Assembly (NCBI GenBank): GCA_027484105.1
Contig: JAIXUG010000005.1
Location: forward strand, 248,001 to 312,000
Direction: 5' to 3'
DNA from: Comamonadaceae bacterium
Lineage (GTDB): Bacteria > Pseudomonadota > Gammaproteobacteria > Burkholderiales > Burkholderiaceae_C
DNA: 64,000 nt
Shown: in pieces, positions 17,301-25,943 of the stretch
How positions within the stretch are numbered: the stretch's first letter is position 1
Layout: every line of letters starts with the position of its first letter
Notes under the pieces: model-generated
What the model was told of the DNA's origin: nothing
Seen by the model: the letters and a program-made list of their open reading frames with translations, nothing else
Database searches by the model: none
Position numbers and translations under genes: made by a program

Positions 17301-17903
17301 TCAGCCCAGTTGCTTCAAAAAAGTGGCGCTGTCCATCACCTCGCCCACCGAAGCCATGTCGGAGAGGGCCGCCTGGTGCGCGGCTTCGCTGAACGCGGCG
17401 CAACCATCGGACAAGACAATGACGTGGTAGTCGCGCACATGCGCATCGCGCACCGTGCTGGCCACGCCGCCGTTGGTCACGATGCCGCAGACCACCAGCG
17501 TGTCGATGCCCGATTTTTTCAGCACCCAGTCGAGTTGCGTGTTGAAGAAGGCCGAATACGCCACCTTGAACACCGACACATCGACCAACGGGGCGAGCAG
17601 GTCCACATTGGCTTGCCCACGGCTGCCCGGCGCGAAGTCGCCCTTGCGCAAAAACGGGCGGCGCTCTTTCAGGTGCGCCGAAATCATGGGCTCGCCCTGC
17701 GCATCGGGCCACAGGGTGAACAGGCTGGACGTGACCAAACCTCCGTGCGCCTTGATGGCACGTGCCACCGGGGCCATGCGCTCGGGCAGTTTCACGGCTT
17801 CGGCGCTCAGGGTATTGCCCCGGGCATAGGCACCGTCGGGGGCCAAAAAATCGTTTTGCAGATCGACGATGACCATGCCCAGTTTGGCGTTCTTCAAGTT
17901 CAT
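17301..17903 (-). CDS. Isochorismatase-family cysteine hydrolase (amidase)
   Basis: A 200-residue hydrolase with the full catalytic triad of the family: Asp 14 (VIVDLQNDF), Lys 113 (VFKVAYSAF) and Cys 139 (LVVCGIVTNGG). Family members include maleamate amidohydrolase, N-carbamoylsarcosine amidase, nicotinamidase and isochorismatase. Its start overlaps the HyuA stop by 4 bp, so it probably hydrolyses the linear amide or ureido product of HyuAB. In creatinine breakdown a relative removes the carbamoyl group of N-carbamoylsarcosine; in nicotinate breakdown NicF deamidates maleamate. Which applies here cannot be settled from sequence; the downstream hydratase and lyase favour a maleamate-like substrate. 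Confidence 0.88.
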   Translation of the reverse strand: MNLKNAKLGMVIVDLQNDFLAPDGAYARGNTLSAEAVKLPERMAPVARAIKAHGGLVTSSLFTLWPDAQGEPMISAHLKERRPFLRKGDFAPGSRGQANVDLLAPLVDVSVFKVAYSAFFNTQLDWVLKKSGIDTLVVCGIVTNGGVASTVRDAHVRDYHVIVLSDGCAAFSEAAHQAALSDMASVGEVMDSATFLKQLG

Positions 17904-19972
17904 GATGTGCGCTCCACCAAGAGGTTGCCCAATGTGTCGACCCGTCCCTCAAAGCCTGGCTCCAACCACACCGTGGTGTCAGGCTGTTCCAAAATCGCCG
18001 GGCCTTGCACCACGGTGCCCACGGGCAGGCTCAAGCGCTCGTAGCGCTGCGCTGTCCACCATTGGCCCTGGTGGTAAACCTGCTGCTGGCCCACCGGGGT
18101 GGTGCTGCCCTCGCCTTGCGGGGCCAACACCGCCAAATCGAACTTGGGGCGCCGCCCAATGCGCGCATAGCGCAGGTTCATCACGCGGATCACAGGTCCT
18201 TGCAGCACACGGCCAAAGGCGTGCTGGTACGCCGCTTCAAACGCGGCCAGCAAACCAGCAGCATTCAACGCTTCGCGCTTGAGGGGCACTTGCAGCGTGT
18301 GGGTCTGGCCCATGTAGAGCATGTCAAAGCTGATGACCTCGTCCACCCGCACAAAGTTCACACCGGCGGAATCCAAACGCACTTGGCAAGCGTCGGCCAG
18401 CATGTCCACACGTTGCAGCAACTCGGGCCAGGCCACATCGGCCAGGGCCACGTTCAGGGTTTGCACCGCGTCGTGGCGCATGTCGGCCATCACACAGCCC
18501 AAGGCCGAAGTCACGCCCGGGTAGCGCGGCACGATGCCGGTGGTCACACCCACCTCGCGCATCATGGCGCACACATGCAGACCGCCACCGCCGCCAAAGG
18601 GCATGTAGGCAAACTGGCGCGGATCGTGCCCGCGCTCGATGGACACCACGCGGATCGCACCCGCCATGCGGGCATTCGCCACCGTCAAAATCGCTTCGGC
18701 TGCGGCCAAGGCTGTCAAGCCCAAAGGCTCGGCCACATGCTGGATGATGGCTTGCTCGGACAAACCTGCGTTGAGTGCCTGCAACAAGCCACCACCCAAA
18801 GGCCGGTCAGCGGCAATGCGGCCCAAGAGCACGTTGGCATCGGTCACGGTGGGGCGGGTGTTGCCGCGCCCATAACAGGCCGGACCGGGAATGCTGCCGG
18901 CCGACTCGGGGCCTACCTGGAGCATGCCGCCCGCATCGACCGAAGCAATCGAGCCGCCCCCGGCACCGATGGTCTCGATCTGGATCATGGGCGAGCGCAC
19001 CACCAGGCCAAACTCAATCGAGGTTTGCGCGGCAAGCGCCGCCTCGCCACCGGCCACCAGCGACACGTCAAACGAAGTGCCACCGATGTCACCGGTGATG
19101 ACGTTGTCAAAGCCCGAAGCGCGGGCGATTTCTGCGCAAGCCATCACGCCAGCCGCCGGGCCTGACAGCGCGGTGCGCACCGGCACGTCGCAAGCGGTCT
19201 GGCGCGACATCACGCCGCCGTTGCTTTGCACGATCAACAATTCGCCGCCAAAACCTTGGGCGCGCAAGTCGCCGTCCAGCCGCTGCAAATAACTGCCCAC
19301 CACGGGCTGCAAAGCCGCGTTGAGGGTGGCCGTCGAGCAGCGCTCGAACTCGCGGATTTCAGGCAGCACTTCGCTGGCCGCCGTCACACAGCTGTTGGGC
19401 CAGATCTCGCGCACAGCGGCGACGGCGGCTTGTTCGTTGCCGGGGTTGGCATAGGCGTGCACAAAGAACACGCACACGGCTTCGCAGCCTTCGGCCAGCA
19501 GGGCACGGGCTTGTTCGCGCACCTGCTCCAGATTCACGGGGGTATGCAACTGACCGTCGGCCAGCACACGCTCGTCCACTTCCAGACGCCAGGCACGCGG
19601 CACCACGGGCGTGTAGCTGCCGCGCAGGCCCCAAGTTTGCGGGCGGTCGCGGCGGCGCATCTCCAGCACATCGCGAAAGCCGCGTGTGGTGATGATGCCG
19701 GTGCGGGCGATCTTGCGCTCCAGCAAAGCGTTGGTGCCCACGGTGGTGCCGTGCACGATGGTGGCGATGTCTTTGGCGCCTTCGGCACCGGTGGCCCCGG
19801 TGACCTTGGCGATGCCGTTCATGAAACCCCGGGCTTCTTCACCCCGGGTCGAAGGCACTTTCACGATGCGGGCCTGGCCGGTTTTTTCGTCCAGCACAAA
19901 CAGGTCGGTGAAGGTCCCGCCCACGTCCACGCCCACCACCCAATGGGCTTGGTTCACAGCTTGCTCGCTCAT
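17900..19972 (-). CDS. hyuA: Hydantoinase/oxoprolinase subunit A (HyuA-like)
   Basis: A 690-residue subunit with the N-terminal actin-like ATP-binding segment VVGVDVGGTFTDLFVLDE (residues about 12-29), the phosphate-binding region VHGTTVGTNALLER (about 68-81) and the hydantoinase A core GPAAGVM...DIGGTSFDVSLV. With HyuB it forms ATP-dependent enzymes that open cyclic amides (N-methylhydantoin, 5-oxoproline). The length fits N-methylhydantoinase A and the subunits are separate, unlike eukaryotic oxoprolinase. It overlaps HyuB upstream and the amidase downstream by 4 bp each, so stoichiometric translation is likely. Confidence 0.93.
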   Translation of the reverse strand: MSEQAVNQAHWVVGVDVGGTFTDLFVLDEKTGQARIVKVPSTRGEEARGFMNGIAKVTGATGAEGAKDIATIVHGTTVGTNALLERKIARTGIITTRGFRDVLEMRRRDRPQTWGLRGSYTPVVPRAWRLEVDERVLADGQLHTPVNLEQVREQARALLAEGCEAVCVFFVHAYANPGNEQAAVAAVREIWPNSCVTAASEVLPEIREFERCSTATLNAALQPVVGSYLQRLDGDLRAQGFGGELLIVQSNGGVMSRQTACDVPVRTALSGPAAGVMACAEIARASGFDNVITGDIGGTSFDVSLVAGGEAALAAQTSIEFGLVVRSPMIQIETIGAGGGSIASVDAGGMLQVGPESAGSIPGPACYGRGNTRPTVTDANVLLGRIAADRPLGGGLLQALNAGLSEQAIIQHVAEPLGLTALAAAEAILTVANARMAGAIRVVSIERGHDPRQFAYMPFGGGGGLHVCAMMREVGVTTGIVPRYPGVTSALGCVMADMRHDAVQTLNVALADVAWPELLQRVDMLADACQVRLDSAGVNFVRVDEVISFDMLYMGQTHTLQVPLKREALNAAGLLAAFEAAYQHAFGRVLQGPVIRVMNLRYARIGRRPKFDLAVLAPQGEGSTTPVGQQQVYHQGQWWTAQRYERLSLPVGTVVQGPAILEQPDTTVWLEPGFEGRVDTLGNLLVERTS

Positions 19973-21630
19973 GCTGGTTCCTTGGTGTAACCGAGTGCGC
20001 TGTCCTTGGCTCGGTCTTGCGCCGAGCGCTCAGCGGGCTCACCCCAGCCGCCACCGCCAGGCGTTTGCAGGCGCACACGGTCACCCTTTTTCAGATGGAT
20101 GCCGAGCATCTTGGAGACCATTGGCGGTGTCTTCCACTCGCCGTTCTGGCAGTACTCGAACACATTGGGCAAAGCCGCTTGGCCGCCGTGAATCCCTTTG
20201 GGGGCCGACTTGCCGCGCTCGCCAAAAATGAACGCCTCGGCGCTGTCTTCGAGCAGTTCCATCTCGTAAATCGCACCCAAACCGCCCCGGTGCTGGCCAT
20301 CGCCACCCGAGCCGGGGCGCAAGGCCCATTGGGTGAAGCGCACCGGGTAAGCCGCTTCCAGAATTTCCATGGGCGGGATGGTGGCGGTGGAGATGGGCGC
20401 GTTGCCGTGCGACAGGCCATCGCCATCCGAATGGCCGCCATGGCCGCCACCGAAAAAGCTGAACATCACCCAGCGCTGGCCTTTTCGTTTGTCGTCGGTG
20501 CGGTGCCCGGCGATGGACAAGGCGTTGATGGTGCCGTAGGCATGGGCCACCGCCCGCTGCGGATCGGCCAAGGCCGTGGCGCTGAAGATCACGTCGATCA
20601 TGCGCAAAATCGTTTCGGTGTAGCCCCCCACCGGACGGGGCCGCGATGCGCTGATGAGCAGGCCATCGGGGATCACAAAGTCCACCGCGTCCAGCACGCC
20701 CGCATTGGCCGGCACATCCGGGAACACATGCTTCAAAGCCACATAACACGCGGCCACCGCCGTGGCACGCGAGATGTTCACCGGGCCTGCACACTGCGCC
20801 GAGGTGCGCGAAAAGTCGAGCGTCAAACGGTCCCCGGCCACGGTCATGTCGAGCGCAATGGTCAGCAGCGCGTCTTTCACGCCGTCGTTGTCCAGCACGT
20901 CTTCAAAGCTGTAACGGCCATCGGGCAAGCTGCCGATGTGCGAGCGCATCAGGCGCACGGCGCGCGTGCGCAGCTCCACCAAGGCTTGCGCCACTTTGGC
21001 GTCGCCGTATTCATCCAGCAAGCCGTCCAGGCGGCGGGCACCCAATTCGAGTGCGGCCAACTGGCCGTTCAGGTCGCCCCACAGGCTGTCGGGCAGGCGG
21101 GTGTTGGCGCGCAAAATAGCCAGCACATCGTCGTCCAGCACACCACCGCGCAAGATGCGCACCGGTGGGATCTGCACCGCTTCTTGCCAGCACTCGGTCG
21201 CGGCCGGGTTGTAATTGCCGGGCACCGCACCGCCCACATCGTGCCAGTGCGCGGCCGAGGCCAAAAAGCAATACAGCTGCCCGTTGCGAAAGCAGGGCTT
21301 GACCAGCTTGAAGTCGTTGGCGTGCGTGCCGCCTTCGTAGGGGTCGTTGAACAACCACACATCACCCGGCTGCATGCCGCCGCGCTCAGCCGCCACGCGC
21401 ATGGCGGCCCGCACGGCAAAAGCCATGGCCCCCACAAACACCGGCAGGCCCGACTTGCCCTGGACCAGGGTGTCGCCGGTGCTGGCGTCGTACAGGCCGT
21501 GGCAGGCGTCATGCGCCTCGGCAATGATGGGGTTGAAGGCGCTGCGGTACAGCGTGGCGTCCATCTCGTCGGCGATTTGCTCCAGTCGGCCACGCAGCAC
21601 CGCCAGAGTCACAGGGTCCATGGTGTTCAT
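19969..21630 (-). CDS. hyuB: Hydantoinase/oxoprolinase subunit B (HyuB-like)
   Basis: A 553-residue subunit. The N-terminal MDPVTLAVLRGRLEQIADEM, the FNDPYEGGTHANDF motif (residues about 104-117) and the late glycine-rich tail ending in LQTPGGGGWGEP are typical of hydantoinase B. It provides the ring-opening half of the ATP-dependent complex with HyuA. The ATG at 21630 overlaps the hydratase small-subunit stop by 4 bp; the longer in-frame extension to 21720 is coding sequence of the neighbour read in another frame. The length is normal for the family. Confidence 0.93.
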   Translation of the reverse strand: MNTMDPVTLAVLRGRLEQIADEMDATLYRSAFNPIIAEAHDACHGLYDASTGDTLVQGKSGLPVFVGAMAFAVRAAMRVAAERGGMQPGDVWLFNDPYEGGTHANDFKLVKPCFRNGQLYCFLASAAHWHDVGGAVPGNYNPAATECWQEAVQIPPVRILRGGVLDDDVLAILRANTRLPDSLWGDLNGQLAALELGARRLDGLLDEYGDAKVAQALVELRTRAVRLMRSHIGSLPDGRYSFEDVLDNDGVKDALLTIALDMTVAGDRLTLDFSRTSAQCAGPVNISRATAVAACYVALKHVFPDVPANAGVLDAVDFVIPDGLLISASRPRPVGGYTETILRMIDVIFSATALADPQRAVAHAYGTINALSIAGHRTDDKRKGQRWVMFSFFGGGHGGHSDGDGLSHGNAPISTATIPPMEILEAAYPVRFTQWALRPGSGGDGQHRGGLGAIYEMELLEDSAEAFIFGERGKSAPKGIHGGQAALPNVFEYCQNGEWKTPPMVSKMLGIHLKKGDRVRLQTPGGGGWGEPAERSAQDRAKDSALGYTKEPA

Positions 21631-22130
21631 GAAGGCTTTCTTTGTTTGAGCAAGGGCAGCAAGCCGCCAGCATGGACCATGTCCATCAAAAATTCCGGAA
21701 TTGGCGCGCAGGCCAGGCACTGGCCATGGCTGCGGATCACCCGTGGTGTGTCACCCTCAAACAGCACACCCACCTGCTCGCCCTCTTCGATTTGGTCGGC
21801 TTCAGGACAGGTCAACAGCAACAAGCCCAGGTTGAAGGCATTGCGAAAATACAGGCCACTGTAAGACGGCGCAATCACCGCCGCCAGGCCCAGGTGCCGC
21901 AGCACGCCAGCGGCCTGCTCACGAGAGGAGCCAATGCCAAAGTTGGCACCCGCCACCAGCACATCGCCCGCACGAACGCCCTTGGCAAAGTCGGCGCGGA
22001 CCGCCTCCAGGCAATGCCAGCCGATCACCTCCAGGCCATGCTTCATGTAGGCCCCAGGTGCCAGGGCATCGGTGTCCACATCGGCTCCGACGCGCCAGGC
22101 TCGGGCGCCCTGGAATGAGCGCAGCGTCAT
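21627..22130 (-). CDS. Aconitase-superfamily hydratase, small subunit (LeuD/DmdB-like)
   Basis: A 167-residue swivel-domain subunit with DVDTDAL near the start and the substrate-phosphate/carboxylate loop GIGSSREQA at residues 65-73. It is short like archaeal-type 3-isopropylmalate dehydratase, homoaconitase and dimethylmaleate hydratase small subunits, not the long LeuD of leucine synthesis. Both ends overlap neighbours by 4 bp. Its partner is the large subunit just upstream. The leu operon enzymes leuB and leuA are absent here, so leucine synthesis is unlikely to be the role. Confidence 0.88.
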   Translation of the reverse strand: MTLRSFQGARAWRVGADVDTDALAPGAYMKHGLEVIGWHCLEAVRADFAKGVRAGDVLVAGANFGIGSSREQAAGVLRHLGLAAVIAPSYSGLYFRNAFNLGLLLLTCPEADQIEEGEQVGVLFEGDTPRVIRSHGQCLACAPIPEFLMDMVHAGGLLPLLKQRKPS

Positions 22131-23407
22131 GCCAGCACCTCGCGTGGATCGCTGATGCGCCCGCGCAAGGCCGAGGCGGCCACGGTATAAGGCGAAGCCA
22201 AAAACACGTTGACACTGGCCGGGCCCATGCGCCCCTTGAAATTGCGGGCAGTGGTGGAGATCACCGTGGACCCCTCCGGGAAAGTGGCCCCGTAACCGGC
22301 GCATGCGCCACAGCTGTTGGGCAGCAAGGTGGCTCCGGCGTCCAGCAAGGTTTGCATCACGCCTTCTTGTGTGGCCTGCGCTTGCTCGCGGGCGCTCGCA
22401 GGTGCCACCATGAGTTGCACCCCTTCGGCCACCCGCTGGCCCTTGAGCACGGCAGCGGCCGCACGCAAGTCTTCCAGCTTGGCGCCGGTGCAGGCACCGA
22501 TGTAGGCAATGTTGGGCTGGATGTCGGCAAACTCACCCACATCCCGCGTGTTGGCCGGGCTGTGCGGTGCCGCCACCTGGGGACTCAAGCGCGAAGCGTC
22601 AAAGTCTTGCTGTTCAAATTCAGCCTCTTCATCGGTGCACCACTGCTCTGCACCCGCCAACAGCTCAGGTGCAACACCGATGCCGCGAAGATGCTGCAAA
22701 GTGGTCTCGTCAGCAGCAATCAGACCAGCCTGCGCGCCCATCTCGGCGCTCATGTTGGACAAGGTCATCCGCTCGGCCATGGACAAGGCCTGCACCGCAG
22801 ACCCAGCAAATTCCACCGCCTGGTATTGGCCGCCATTCATGCCAAAACGACCCACCATGTGCAGCATCATGTCCTTGGCCGACACACCGGCTTGCAATCG
22901 GCCCGACCAATGCATGCGCAAAGTGCGCGGCACCTGGACCCAGATCTGTCCCGTCACGCACACGCCCAGCATTTCGGTCGCACCAATGCCGAACATGTAG
23001 CAACCAAAGGCACCGCCGGTGGGCGAATGCGAGTCACCCCCCACACAAAACATACCGGGCTTCAAATGGCCCCGCTCAGGCAGTACCACATGGCAGATGC
23101 CTTCGCTGTCGATCACATGAGGCAGCTTCCATTGTTTGGCGGTGTCACGCGCGATCCGCACGATCTGCTTTGCATCCGCATCGTGGGCGGGCACATAGTG
23201 GTCCAGCACCAGCACCACTTTGTCGGTGTCCCAGATTTCAGCCCCCAACTCGTCCAGCATGGGTTTGAGCCGCCTTGGACCTGACGAGTCATGGAACATG
23301 GCCAGGTCCACGTGGCAGGTGACCACCTCACCCACGGCCACATGGGGGCGTCCCGCAGCACGGGCAATGAGTTTTTGCGCCAGGGTTTGGGCCAGGTCCT
23401 TGCTCAT
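22127..23407 (-). CDS. Aconitase-superfamily hydratase, large subunit (LeuC/DmdA-like)
   Basis: A 426-residue subunit carrying the 4Fe-4S cysteine ligands C306 (IGACTG), C366 and C369 (SCGACAG), and GGDSHSPTGG around residues 123-131. It belongs to the short LeuC-2/homoaconitase/dimethylmaleate-hydratase group (about 420 residues; E. coli LeuC is about 466). Such enzymes add water to a cis-unsaturated diacid or isomerise a malate derivative. Next to HyuAB, an amidase and a KRCGH lyase it most plausibly hydrates an alkylmaleate to an alkylmalate, as DmdAB does in anaerobic nicotinate breakdown. The specific substrate is inference. Confidence 0.88.
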   Translation of the reverse strand: MSKDLAQTLAQKLIARAAGRPHVAVGEVVTCHVDLAMFHDSSGPRRLKPMLDELGAEIWDTDKVVLVLDHYVPAHDADAKQIVRIARDTAKQWKLPHVIDSEGICHVVLPERGHLKPGMFCVGGDSHSPTGGAFGCYMFGIGATEMLGVCVTGQIWVQVPRTLRMHWSGRLQAGVSAKDMMLHMVGRFGMNGGQYQAVEFAGSAVQALSMAERMTLSNMSAEMGAQAGLIAADETTLQHLRGIGVAPELLAGAEQWCTDEEAEFEQQDFDASRLSPQVAAPHSPANTRDVGEFADIQPNIAYIGACTGAKLEDLRAAAAVLKGQRVAEGVQLMVAPASAREQAQATQEGVMQTLLDAGATLLPNSCGACAGYGATFPEGSTVISTTARNFKGRMGPASVNVFLASPYTVAASALRGRISDPREVLA

Positions 23408-24372
23408 TCTGGTTTGGCCCCTGCGTATTGCACCACCTTGCGCCAACGCACGATTTCAGTCTCCACGAACCGCGCAAACTCTTGGGGGCTGTTGCCCACA
23501 GGGGTGGCCCCTTCGTTTTCAATGCGGCGCTTCACCTCGGGTGACAACACGGCCGCGCGGGCCGCATCAGACAGGCGCTTGGCCAGCTCAGGGTTCATCC
23601 GACCCGGTCCGAAAAGACCAAACCAGGCACTCGATTCATACCCGGGCAGGCTCTCGCCAATGGCGGGCACATCCGGAAAAGCCGGCAAACGCGTCGCGCT
23701 GGTCACACCCAAAGCCTTGAGCTTGCCCGCCTTGATGTGCGTCTGCACATTGCCCACCGCCGCGAACATCAGATCCACCTGACCAGCCAGCACGTCTTGC
23801 ACGGCTGGGGCCGTGCCACGGTAAGGAATGTTGACGATGAACAGCCCTGCTTGCATCTTGAAAGCATCGCCCGCCATGTGCAAGGACGAACCCAAAGCGC
23901 CAATGGCAAAGTTCAGCTGCCCGGGTTTGGATTTGGCCAGCTTGATCAACTCCGCCGTGTTGTTGGCGGGCACCTTGGGATGGGCCACCAGAATCGAGGG
24001 TGATGTGGACACCATGGTCAGCGGGGTGAAATCCTTGACGGGATCGAAAGGCAAGCTGGGGTAGAGCGAAGCATTGATGGCGTGACTGGTGAAGCTCATG
24101 AGCAGCGTGTTGCCATCGGGCGCCGCCTTGGCCACCGCATCAGCTGCCAAATTACCCCCTGCACCAGGGCGGTTTTCAACCACGACCGTGCGACCCATTT
24201 GGGTGCCCAAGACCTGAGCCAGCGTGCGCGCCATCGTGTCGGTGGTGCCGCCAGCCGGCGCGCCCACCAAAATTCGGATGGGCGGTTGCGACTGGGCTTG
24301 CGCCCAACCCGCAAAGGCCAAGACCGCACACAAGGTCAATGAGCGGCGAGAAATCATCGGGCTGGTTGGCAT
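23404..24372 (-). CDS. Bug-family tripartite tricarboxylate transporter binding protein (second of four)
   Basis: A 322-residue periplasmic binding protein with signal peptide LTLCAVLAFAGWAQAQ and the family segments IRILVGAPAGGTTDTMAR, VVENRPGAGGNLAADAVA and LGSSLHMAGDAFKMQAG. The ATG at 24372 has AGGAG 6 bases upstream. Its stop overlaps the hydratase large subunit by 4 bp, tying it to the catabolic genes; 78 bp separate it from livF. An operon with both an ABC uptake system and a Bug protein implies either two forms of the substrate or a sensory role for one of them. Confidence 0.9.
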   Translation of the reverse strand: MPTSPMISRRSLTLCAVLAFAGWAQAQSQPPIRILVGAPAGGTTDTMARTLAQVLGTQMGRTVVVENRPGAGGNLAADAVAKAAPDGNTLLMSFTSHAINASLYPSLPFDPVKDFTPLTMVSTSPSILVAHPKVPANNTAELIKLAKSKPGQLNFAIGALGSSLHMAGDAFKMQAGLFIVNIPYRGTAPAVQDVLAGQVDLMFAAVGNVQTHIKAGKLKALGVTSATRLPAFPDVPAIGESLPGYESSAWFGLFGPGRMNPELAKRLSDAARAAVLSPEVKRRIENEGATPVGNSPQEFARFVETEIVRWRKVVQYAGAKPE

Positions 24373-24450
24373 GAAAACTCCTTTGAAGAGGTGCAGATGA
24401 ATGAGATGGACAGTGAGCAGCGCGAGCATTCACATGGTTTTGACCATGGG

Positions 24451-25161
24451 TCACATGCCCAAATAAGCCTGCCGGAGGGTGTCGCTGGCCAACAATTCGC
24501 CAGGGGTTCCACTGAAGCGAATTTGACCGTTCTCCATCACATAAGCACGATCCGCAATGTCCAGGGATTGACCCACGTTTTGTTCCACCAACAAGATTGA
24601 AAGCCCGGTGCTGCGCAGTTGAGAAATAAGACCAAACAACTCTTCGACCAACAAAGGCGACAAACCCAGAGATGGCTCATCCAAAATCAGCAAACGCGGC
24701 TCGGCCATCAATCCTCGGCCAATGGCCAGCATTTGCTGTTCGCCCCCACTCAAGGTACCGGCCAACTGGCTGACGCGTTCTTTGAGGCGCGGAAAGGTTT
24801 CGTACACCATGTCCAAGTTTTGGAGGCGACGCGCTCGCCCCCGCGTGAAGGCACCCAGCTCCAGGTTTTCGTGCACGCTCAAATTGGGAAACACCTTGCG
24901 ACCTTCGGGCACTTGAATCAGGCCACGAACCACCACTTGGCGGGAATGCAAGCTGGTGATGTCTTGTCCGTCAAACTGCACTTGCCCCGCACGCGTGGCC
25001 ACCAAACCACTGAGAGTCAGGTTGAGTGTGGTTTTGCCCGCACCGTTGCTGCCCAGCAGCGCCACCAACTCACCCGGCATCACATGCAGGTCGACACCGC
25101 GCAAGACTTCCACCACGCCGTAGCCGGATTTGAGGCCCTGCACATTCAACAAAGCGGTCAT
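24451..25161 (-). CDS. livF: Branched-chain amino acid-type ABC transporter ATPase LivF
   Basis: A 236-residue ABC ATPase. Walker A GSNGAGKTT (residues about 37-45), the signature LSGGEQQM and Walker B LLILDEPSLGL are intact; the family-specific GRKVFPNLSVHENLELGAF follows the Q-loop region. It energises a high-affinity inner-membrane importer with LivG, LivH, LivM and LivK. Its start overlaps the livG stop by 4 bp. In this operon the importer probably takes up the pathway substrate or a related amide, not necessarily leucine. A small CATGGT-TTTG-ACCATG hairpin at 24433-24448 follows its stop. Confidence 0.93.
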   Translation of the reverse strand: MTALLNVQGLKSGYGVVEVLRGVDLHVMPGELVALLGSNGAGKTTLNLTLSGLVATRAGQVQFDGQDITSLHSRQVVVRGLIQVPEGRKVFPNLSVHENLELGAFTRGRARRLQNLDMVYETFPRLKERVSQLAGTLSGGEQQMLAIGRGLMAEPRLLILDEPSLGLSPLLVEELFGLISQLRSTGLSILLVEQNVGQSLDIADRAYVMENGQIRFSGTPGELLASDTLRQAYLGM

Positions 25162-25943
25162 GCCTGAACCTCCTGAGCAACTGGGGCCGTCTTGGCTTGA
25201 GCCGCGCTCTTTTGCAAACGCTCCGCCGTGCCATGGCCCAAATAGGCCTCCACAACGGCTTGGTTATGGGTCACCTCTGCCGGCGTGCCTTGGGCAATGA
25301 GTTGGCCTTGCGCCAACACCCAAACCTCTTGCGCCAGACTCATCACCGCTTGCATGACGTGTTCAATCATCAGCACCGTCACGCCGCTTTGGGCAATGCC
25401 TTGCACCACCGGGATCATCTCGGCAATTTCTTGCGGGTTCAGGCCCGCCAACACCTCGTCGAGCAACAGCAAGCGTGGTCGCGTGGCCAGCGCGCGGGCC
25501 AGCTCCAGGCGCTTGCGCCCAGCCACGGTCAAATCACTGGCCAGCTTGTCGAGCTGGGGGCTCAGACCCACTTGGCTTGCAACCGACTCTGCAAATTCAA
25601 GCGCCTGGGCGCGATGCGGCAAATGCAGGTGCGCCCCCACCGCGATGTTTTCTCTGACGGTTTGCGCCGCAAAGGGTTGCACGATCTGGAAGGTGCGCGT
25701 CAGGCCCATGCGGGCATTCAGGTGCGGTGGCTGGCCTGTGATGTCTTGGCCCGCAAACACCACACGGCCCGCGTCGGGCGTCAGAAAGCCCGACATGAGC
25801 GCAAACAAAGTGGTCTTGCCCGCGCCGTTGGGGCCAATCAGGGCGCTCAGACGGCCTTCGGTCACCGACAGGCTGACGTTTTGCACGGCCTTCAGACCAC
25901 CAAAAGATTTGCCAACGCCCTCGATCTGCAGCAGCGTGCTCAT
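25158..25943 (-). CDS. livG: Branched-chain amino acid-type ABC transporter ATPase LivG
   Basis: A 261-residue ABC ATPase with Walker A GPNGAGKTT, the LivG-typical RTFQIVQPF segment and Walker B LLLLDEVLAGLNPQE. The signature region is degenerate (LTVAGRKRLELARAL), as is normal in LivG. The ATG at 25943 overlaps the livM stop by 4 bp. The C-terminus extends about 20 residues past the usual end with an Ala/Gln-rich tail. It is the second ATPase of the importer. Confidence 0.93.
   Translation of the reverse strand: MSTLLQIEGVGKSFGGLKAVQNVSLSVTEGRLSALIGPNGAGKTTLFALMSGFLTPDAGRVVFAGQDITGQPPHLNARMGLTRTFQIVQPFAAQTVRENIAVGAHLHLPHRAQALEFAESVASQVGLSPQLDKLASDLTVAGRKRLELARALATRPRLLLLDEVLAGLNPQEIAEMIPVVQGIAQSGVTVLMIEHVMQAVMSLAQEVWVLAQGQLIAQGTPAEVTHNQAVVEAYLGHGTAERLQKSAAQAKTAPVAQEVQA

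Noticed and set aside
17301-19972. A plain creatinine/N-methylhydantoin pathway from HyuAB plus amidase
   Set aside because: No creatinine deaminase or sarcosine oxidase is present, and it would not explain the hydratase and C-C lyase in the same operon; kept only as an alternative.
21627-23407. Leucine-biosynthesis isopropylmalate isomerase leuCD
   Set aside because: No leuA or leuB is nearby, both subunits are of the short LeuC-2/LeuD-2 type, and the genes are overlapped on both sides by catabolic genes.
24433-24448. CATGGT-TTTG-ACCATG hairpin after livF as a terminator
   Set aside because: The stem is short with no T-run, and the next gene starts 61 bp downstream on the same strand with continuing operon logic.
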